Position numbers and translations under genes: made by a program | Source of the DNA: Anaerolineae bacterium CG2_30_64_16 | GTDB lineage: Bacteria; Chloroflexota; Anaerolineae; CG2-30-64-16 | Direction of reading: 5' to 3' | Assembly (NCBI GenBank): GCA_001871755.1 | Contig: MNXL01000245.1 | Coordinates: 1-7,873, forward strand | Length of the DNA: 7,873 nt | Notes under the pieces: model-generated | Told to the model about the DNA's origin: nothing | The model's database searches: none | What the model saw: only the letters and a program-made list of their open reading frames with translations | Shown here: positions 3,317 to 7,873 of the stretch, one piece after another | Numbering within the stretch: position 1 is the stretch's first letter | Layout: each line of letters opens with the position of its first letter

Positions 3317-6082
3317 ATGCTAAATCCCTGGCAATTCGCACCGGGCATTGTGTTCGATACCCGATCCATCGTCCTCAGCCTCGCCGGGCTCTTCTTCGGG
3401 CTGATTCCCACCGCCATTGCCGCCGTGATGACCAGCCTCTTCCGCATTTATCAGGGTGGGGCGGGCGCCTGGACCGGCGTCGCCGTGATCGTCACCTCGG
3501 CCGGGTTGGGCGTGGCCTGGAGACATTTGCGACCCAGGTGGCGGCACAAGCTCGACTGGCAGGAGCTGTACCTGTTCGGCGTTGTCGTGCACGTCGCGAT
3601 GCTCTTGTGCATGTTGTCGTTGTCCGGGCCTGTCGCAATGACCGTGTTGAGCATAATCGCGCTGCCGGTGATGCTGGTGTATCCGATCGGCACTGTCCTG
3701 CTCGGGCTGCTGCTGGCGCGTCAGCATTCCCGAAGGCAGATCTTGCAAACCTTACAGCAGAGCGAGGCGCAATACCGCCGTATCGTTGAAACCGCCGAAG
3801 AAGGCATCCGGGTGATCGATGCCGATGACCGCGTCATATTCGCCAATCAGAAGCTGGCCGATATCCTCGGCTACACGATAGACGAAATGCTGGGCGCCAG
3901 GCTGTTCGATTTCATGGATGAGGAGGAAGCGCAGTTGGCCCAGGCCAGGCTGGCCAATCGGCGCCAGGGCATCCGAGAACAGTATGACTTCAAATCCAGG
4001 CACAAGGATGGACACGCCGTCTGGACACACATGTCTACCAGCCCCATATTGGATGAAGCCGGCCAGTATGCCGGCGTGCTCGCCATGATAACTGATATCA
4101 CTGAACGGGTGCAGGCGGAAAAATCGCTACGGGAGAGTGAAGACCGTTATCGCGATCTCGTCGAACACAGCCATGATCTGATCTGCACACATGACCTGGA
4201 AGGAAACCTGATCTCGGTGAATTCAGCCGCCAGCAGGCTCAGCGGTTACTCCGAAGATGAATTGACCCAAATGAACCTGCGGGATATCCTGCCCCCCGAA
4301 GTTCGCTGGCAGTTCAAGAGTTACCTGGCTGAGATCCAGGCCAAAGGCCGCGCTAGCGGCTTGATGCTCATCCAGACCAAAAGCGGTGATCGGCGCATCT
4401 GGGAGTATAACAACACCCTGCGCACAGAAGGCGTCACCGTCCCGCTTGTACGCGGCATGGCGCACGATATCACCCAGCGCAAGCAGGCGGAGCAGGCCCT
4501 CAAAGCCAGCGAAGAGCGGTTTGCCCTGGCTATACAAGGTTCGAACGACGGGTTATGGGACTGGGATATTCGAAGCAAAACGCTCTACTGGTCCCCGCGC
4601 CTCAAAGAGTTGCTGGGATATGCGGATGATGAACTCAAGATTGACTTTGATACATTTGACTTGTTTCTGCACCCAGACGATCGAGAGCGGGTCGCGAGTG
4701 CGATTGAGGCTCACCTGAAGGAGCGGAAGCCGTACGATGTGGAAGAGCGACAGCGCACCAAATCGGGCGAATATCGTTGGTACCGGGCCCGAGGGCAGGC
4801 CCTGTGGGATGAGTCTGGAAATCCTGTTCGCATGGTTGGCTTTACCAGCGACATCACGGAGCGCAAGCAGGCGGAAGAGTCAGCGCGTTACGCAGAACAG
4901 CGTTATCGAGCGTTGTTCGAGGATGCGCCGGTAATGTATGTCATTACCCGGGCTGTCGAGGACGTCCCTGTTATTGTGGAATGCAACGGCCTATTCCGTC
5001 GTACTTTGGGTTTCAGCCGTGATGAGGTGCTGGGACGCCCGTTGGCCGACTTCTACTCGCCGGCCTCGCGCCGCCAACTGCTGGAGGGTGGCGACTACCG
5101 GCGCGCCCTGACAGGCGAATTCGCGCACGAAGAGCGGGAACTTCTGACACGCGATGGGCGCATCGTGCCCGGCATGGTGCGAGCCCTGCCCGAGGTTGAT
5201 GCCGCTGGGCAAGTTTCCGGCACGAGAGCGATGTTCCTGGATATCACCGAACACAAGCAGGCCGAGCGGCAGGCGTTTGAACTGGCGCTGGAGCGGGAAC
5301 GCATGAGCATCCTGACCAAATTCATCCAGGACGCCTCGCATGAGTTCCGAACCCCACTGGCGATCATGCAGGCTAACCTCTACGTGCTGAACAAAACCGA
5401 TAACCCGGACAAACGCCGGGAGAAAACGGCGCAGATCGAAGACCAGGTCGCCCACATCACCCGGCTGATAGAAATGTTGGTGAGCATCGCCCGGCTCGAG
5501 AGCGGCATCACCTTTACGCGCCAGCCCGTGGACCTGAACGACCTGCTCCGGGAGCTCGCGGCGCAAATGCAAGGCGCGGTTGAGAACAAACACCTGGCGC
5601 TCCACCTGGCATTGACCCCGGACCTGCCACCCATCCAGGCCGACCCCGGCCAGTTGCGGGAGGCGCTGCGCCAGATCGTCGACAACGCCGTGCGCTACAC
5701 GCCGGCCGAGGGGACAATCATCCTGCGCACCGCCGGCAAAGCCGATGACGTGACGGTCGAAATCCAGAACACCGGCCCGGGGATTCCGACAGACGTCCTA
5801 CCCCGCATCTTCGACCGCTTCTACCGACTGGATGTGGCGCACAGCACGCCGGGCTTCGGACTGGGACTGCCCATCGCCCGCGCCATCGTCGAACGCCACG
5901 GCGGCCACATTGCCGCGGAAAGCCAGCCAGGCGCCGGGAGCGCATTTCGAGTCACCCTGCCATTGGAGGGGATTCCGGTGCGGAGCGATCGCCCCGGTCA
6001 AATCAGCGTGCCGGCTATGGATCAGCCCAACCAGGGCGTTGCGCCTGCGTGGACTGATGGGCCGTCCGCACCTCGGCCTTGA
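3317..6082 (+). CDS. Residual sensor histidine kinase ORF downstream of the insertion (921 residues)
   Basis: If translated from the internal ATG at 3317, this would be a kinase lacking the first membrane helix and most of the second. Visible parts: about four membrane helices (residues 16-45, 50-68, 83-103, 108-134); PAS domains at about 149-265, 274-390, 398-515 and 526-645; HisKA with phosphoacceptor His675 in ASHEFRTPL; N-box IVDNAVRYTP (Asn790); G1 box NTGPGIP with Asn818 where Asp is more usual; F-box RIFDRFYRLD; and G2 box GFGLGLPIARAIVERHGG. The Asn variant occurs in active kinases, so activity is likely retained. No ribosome site precedes ATG 3317, so expression needs reinitiation or excision of the element. 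A tail of about 35 residues after the HATPase lacks family character, and its codons overlap the araB 3' end on the other strand by 68 bp. Confidence 0.8.
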   Translation: MLNPWQFAPGIVFDTRSIVLSLAGLFFGLIPTAIAAVMTSLFRIYQGGAGAWTGVAVIVTSAGLGVAWRHLRPRWRHKLDWQELYLFGVVVHVAMLLCMLSLSGPVAMTVLSIIALPVMLVYPIGTVLLGLLLARQHSRRQILQTLQQSEAQYRRIVETAEEGIRVIDADDRVIFANQKLADILGYTIDEMLGARLFDFMDEEEAQLAQARLANRRQGIREQYDFKSRHKDGHAVWTHMSTSPILDEAGQYAGVLAMITDITERVQAEKSLRESEDRYRDLVEHSHDLICTHDLEGNLISVNSAASRLSGYSEDELTQMNLRDILPPEVRWQFKSYLAEIQAKGRASGLMLIQTKSGDRRIWEYNNTLRTEGVTVPLVRGMAHDITQRKQAEQALKASEERFALAIQGSNDGLWDWDIRSKTLYWSPRLKELLGYADDELKIDFDTFDLFLHPDDRERVASAIEAHLKERKPYDVEERQRTKSGEYRWYRARGQALWDESGNPVRMVGFTSDITERKQAEESARYAEQRYRALFEDAPVMYVITRAVEDVPVIVECNGLFRRTLGFSRDEVLGRPLADFYSPASRRQLLEGGDYRRALTGEFAHEERELLTRDGRIVPGMVRALPEVDAAGQVSGTRAMFLDITEHKQAERQAFELALERERMSILTKFIQDASHEFRTPLAIMQANLYVLNKTDNPDKRREKTAQIEDQVAHITRLIEMLVSIARLESGITFTRQPVDLNDLLRELAAQMQGAVENKHLALHLALTPDLPPIQADPGQLREALRQIVDNAVRYTPAEGTIILRTAGKADDVTVEIQNTGPGIPTDVLPRIFDRFYRLDVAHSTPGFGLGLPIARAIVERHGGHIAAESQPGAGSAFRVTLPLEGIPVRSDRPGQISVPAMDQPNQGVAPAWTDGPSAPRP

Positions 6083-7733
6083 GCGCCTTGAGCCGTTTCA
6101 TCACGTCGTTGGCGCCGCGGCCGAAGTAGTCGTGCAACGCCCGGTATTCGGCAAACAGCCGGTCGTAGATCGCCGTGTGCGCCGGGTTGGGCTGGAACGA
6201 ACCGTCGCGCAGCCGGGCCATCTGCCTGGCCGCGGCCGCGATGGTGTCGTAGCCCCCCGCGGCCGCGCCGGCCGCCACCGCGCCATGCATGGCCGAGCCC
6301 AACGCGCCGATCTGGGCCGCCTCGGCCACGTAGAACGGCACGCCCGTGACGTCCGCGTAGATCTGCATGAGCAGCTTGTTGCGATTGGGCAGGCCGCCGG
6401 TGGCGATGATCTCGTCCACGGGCACGCCGTTGGCCTGGAACGCCTCGATGATGACGCGCGTGCCGTACGCAGTGCCCTCGATCAGCGCCCGGTAGATCTC
6501 CTCCGGCCGGGTCAGCAGCGTCATCCCGATCAGCAGACCGGTCAGGTCCACGTCCACCAGCACGCTGCGGTTGCCGTTCCACCAGTCCAACGCCAACAAA
6601 CCGCTTTCGCCGGGCTTGAGCGCGGCGGCCTTCTCTTCGAGCAGGTCGTGGACGCCGATCCCGCGGGCCGCGGCCGCGCGCTCGTACGCGGCCGGCACGC
6701 AGTGCTCCACGAACCAGGCGAAGTGATCGCCCACGCACGATTGCCCCGCCTCAAAGCCGGGCAGGTCGGGCACGATGCCATCCATCACCACGCCGCACAT
6801 GCCGGGGACGGTCGTGTCCCGTTCGCCCAGCACCATGTGACAGGTCGAGGTGCCCATGATCATTACCATGCGGCCCGGCTCGGTGACGGTCGCGGCCGGG
6901 ACCGCGACGTGCGCGTCCACGTTGGCGACCGCCACCGCGGTGCCCGGCTTGAGCCCGGTCCAGCCCGCGGCCGCTGGGGTGAGCTCACCGGCCTTCGCGC
7001 CCAGCGGGAGGATCTGGCGCGACATCTTCTCGTCGACGATGTGCGCCAGGCGCGGGTCCAACGCCCTGAAGAAGGTGTCCGGCGGGAACCCTTCGGCCTT
7101 GGACCACAGCGCCTTATAGCCGGCGGTGCAGGAGTTGCGGGTTTCCACACCGGTGAGCTGCCACACGGCCCAATCTGCCGCTTCGATCAACCGGTCGGCG
7201 GCCGCGTACACCTCAGGCGCCTCGTCCAGGATCTGCCACGCCTTGGGGAAGAACCACTCGGAGCTGATCTTGCCGCCGTAGCGGTCCAGGAGATCGCCGA
7301 ATCCCGCGCGACGGGCGACCTCGTTGAGGCGGTTGGCTTCCGGCTGCGCGGCGTGGTGTTTCCACAGCTTGACCCACGCGTGCGGGTTGTCCCGCCATTC
7401 AGGCAGGTTGCACAGCGGCGTGCCGTCCACTGCCGTGGGCAGCATGGTGCAGGCGGTGAAGTCGATGCCGACGCCGATCACGTCGGCCGGATCGACCCCG
7501 CTCTGGGCCAGCACGGCCGGGACCGCGTTACGGAAGACCGCGATGTAGTCGTTGGGATCCTGGAGCGCCCAGTCCGGCTCCAGACGAATCTGTGTGCCGG
7601 GCAGGGTTTCGTCGATCACGCCGTTGGCGTACACGTGAACCGCCTCGGCCAGCACCCGCCCATCCGCCACGTCCACGACGGCCGCCCGGCCCGACTCCGT
7701 CCCGAAGTCGATCCCGATGGCATACTTTACCAT
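6015..7733 (-). CDS. araB: L-ribulokinase AraB (FGGY kinase family)
   Basis: AraB phosphorylates L-ribulose with ATP to L-ribulose 5-phosphate, the second step of bacterial L-arabinose breakdown, in the cytosol. The 572 residues match the usual size (E. coli about 566). Diagnostic parts are the N-terminal phosphate motif GIDFGTESGRA (7-17), GIDFTACTMLP (89-99), the AraB-specific WRDNPHAWVKLWKHHAAQ (113-130) and KISSEWFFPKAWQ (155-167), RNSCTAGYKALW (199-210), the catalytic Asp274 in NVDAH, the GTSTCHM loop (294-300) and the C-terminal nucleotide motif GGLPNRNKLLMQIYAD (446-461). These separate it from xylulokinase and glycerol kinase. The ATG at 7733 is preferred over an in-frame ATG 14 codons upstream because GGGAGGA precedes it at good spacing. 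No araA, araD or regulator gene is in view, and REP-like repeats lie immediately upstream. Confidence 0.92.
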   Translation of the reverse strand: MVKYAIGIDFGTESGRAAVVDVADGRVLAEAVHVYANGVIDETLPGTQIRLEPDWALQDPNDYIAVFRNAVPAVLAQSGVDPADVIGVGIDFTACTMLPTAVDGTPLCNLPEWRDNPHAWVKLWKHHAAQPEANRLNEVARRAGFGDLLDRYGGKISSEWFFPKAWQILDEAPEVYAAADRLIEAADWAVWQLTGVETRNSCTAGYKALWSKAEGFPPDTFFRALDPRLAHIVDEKMSRQILPLGAKAGELTPAAAGWTGLKPGTAVAVANVDAHVAVPAATVTEPGRMVMIMGTSTCHMVLGERDTTVPGMCGVVMDGIVPDLPGFEAGQSCVGDHFAWFVEHCVPAAYERAAAARGIGVHDLLEEKAAALKPGESGLLALDWWNGNRSVLVDVDLTGLLIGMTLLTRPEEIYRALIEGTAYGTRVIIEAFQANGVPVDEIIATGGLPNRNKLLMQIYADVTGVPFYVAEAAQIGALGSAMHGAVAAGAAAGGYDTIAAAARQMARLRDGSFQPNPAHTAIYDRLFAEYRALHDYFGRGANDVMKRLKALKAEVRTAHQSTQAQRPGWADP

Positions 7734-7737
7734 GTTG

Positions 7738-7744
7738 TCCTCCC
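7738..7744 (-). promoter_or_regulatory. Ribosome binding site of araB
   Basis: GGGAGGA on the minus strand lies four bases before the ATG at 7733. This decides the start in favour of MVKYAIGIDF over the upstream in-frame ATG at 7775, which falls inside a repeat. Confidence 0.75.
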
Positions 7745-7758
7745 TTTTTCGGGTCAAC

Positions 7759-7783
7759 TCGTCACACCCGCGCACGCGGGTGT
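7759..7783. repeat. REP-like hairpin ACACCCGC/GCGGGTGT
   Basis: ACACCCGC (7764-7771) and GCGGGTGT (7776-7783) form a perfect 8-bp stem around GCAC. The first 17 bases, TCGTCACACCCGCGCAC (7759-7775), recur exactly at 7857-7873. It lies just upstream of the araB ribosome site, where it could terminate incoming transcripts or be a simple intergenic repeat. Confidence 0.65.
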
Positions 7784-7796
7784 CCAGCGGCCACGG

Positions 7797-7825
7797 CCTG
7801 GATTCCCGCTTTCGCGAGAATGACG
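7797..7825. repeat. REP-like unit with the GGATTCCCGC...GAATGACG pattern
   Basis: ATTCCCGC (7802-7809) pairs with GCGAGAAT (7814-7821) around TTTC with one mismatch. The flanks CCTGG and GACG complete the pattern of a family of intergenic repeats (CCTGGATTCCCGC ... GCGGGAATGAC) that I recall from many bacteria. A partial further unit (GCGCGAGAATGG) follows at about 7834-7845. Confidence 0.6.
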
Positions 7826-7856
7826 TCCTACCTGCGCGAGAATGGGATAATCCGCT

Positions 7857-7873
7857 TCGTCACACCCGCGCAC
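7857..7873. repeat. Second copy of the 17-bp repeat, cut by the window end
   Basis: TCGTCACACCCGCGCAC is identical to 7759-7775, 98 bp away, and presumably continues into the same hairpin outside the window. This points to a tandem array of roughly 98-bp units upstream of araB. Confidence 0.6.

Larger units (their letters stand above)
3063..6082 (+). pseudogene. Sensor histidine kinase (LytS-type 5TM, four PAS, HisKA, HATPase) interrupted by a 91-bp element
   Basis: The original gene starts at the ATG at 3063, behind a good ribosome site. It encodes 46 codons, is broken by the element at 3201-3291, and resumes at 3299. Deleting 98 bp (element plus one CATCGGC copy) joins LIGFAIG directly to TVGIVVMLNPW in one frame and gives about 973 residues. 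The restored N-terminus is a LytS-type multi-helix sensor (5TMR-LYT), with FDTRSIVLSLAGLFFG as its signature. Four PAS domains follow, each ending in a DIT-type motif, then a HisKA phosphoacceptor domain and an HATPase domain. The insertion lies inside the second membrane helix. With it, translation stops at 3213-3215. The rest of the gene shows no further frameshift or stop, which argues for a recent event. No response regulator gene is adjacent, so the partner and signal are unknown. Confidence 0.85.

Noticed and set aside
5768..5770. Asn818 in the G1 box as a sign of a dead kinase
   Set aside because: NTGPGIP-type G1 boxes occur in working histidine kinases; the H-, N-, F- and G2-boxes are intact.
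5832..7823. 663-codon open frame on the plus strand opposite araB
   Set aside because: It is the antisense shadow of a high-GC gene. The translation is rich in Arg, His, Gln and Val without domains, while the minus strand encodes a clear AraB.

Overview
This is a high-GC bacterial window with five protein-coding loci, several kinds of short palindromic repeat between them, and two damaged genes. No rRNA, tRNA, CRISPR array, integrase or full-length transposase is visible. The paired ABC-2 permease arrangement, the 5TM/multi-PAS kinase and the dense intergenic palindromes recall environmental Chloroflexota (Anaerolineae-like) genomes. That assignment is a low-confidence impression, because no taxonomic marker is present.

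Layout: 1-140 is repeat-rich: a long hairpin, a sequence matching the end of the mobile element found later, and a tandem 8/16-bp repeat. On the minus strand follow an LpxL/HtrB-type acyltransferase (133-1026) with a good sigma70-like promoter at 1134-1162; a small cysteine-containing DUF6951-like protein (1246-1569); and a two-permease ABC-2 exporter operon, transcribed from 2758 down to 1686. Its first permease is intact and its second is cut to 83 residues. A divergent intergenic region (2759-3062) holds several inverted repeats, an extended -10 promoter and a hairpin-bearing leader for the next gene. On the plus strand lies a large membrane sensor histidine kinase (3063-6082). A convergent L-ribulokinase gene, araB (7733 down to 6015), overlaps the kinase 3' end by 68 bp. 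The window ends in REP-like palindromes upstream of araB.

The main discovery is at 3194-3298. A 91-bp element with perfect 13-bp terminal inverted repeats, two internal palindromes and a perfect 7-bp target duplication (CATCGGC) sits inside the second membrane helix of the kinase. The reading frame meets a stop inside the left terminal repeat. Removing the element plus one target copy (98 bp) restores an uninterrupted in-frame protein of about 973 residues. One end of the element recurs (21 of 22 bases) at 58-79 next to a different palindrome, and a 15-bp core recurs at 1223-1237. This suggests a family of small non-autonomous elements active in this genome.

The genes do not form one pathway. 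The acyltransferase, DUF6951-like protein and exporter are separate minus-strand units, and the kinase has no adjacent response regulator. AraB would phosphorylate L-ribulose in arabinose use, but no other ara gene is in view. The common theme is local erosion: one permease truncated, one kinase interrupted, and repeats in most intergenic gaps.
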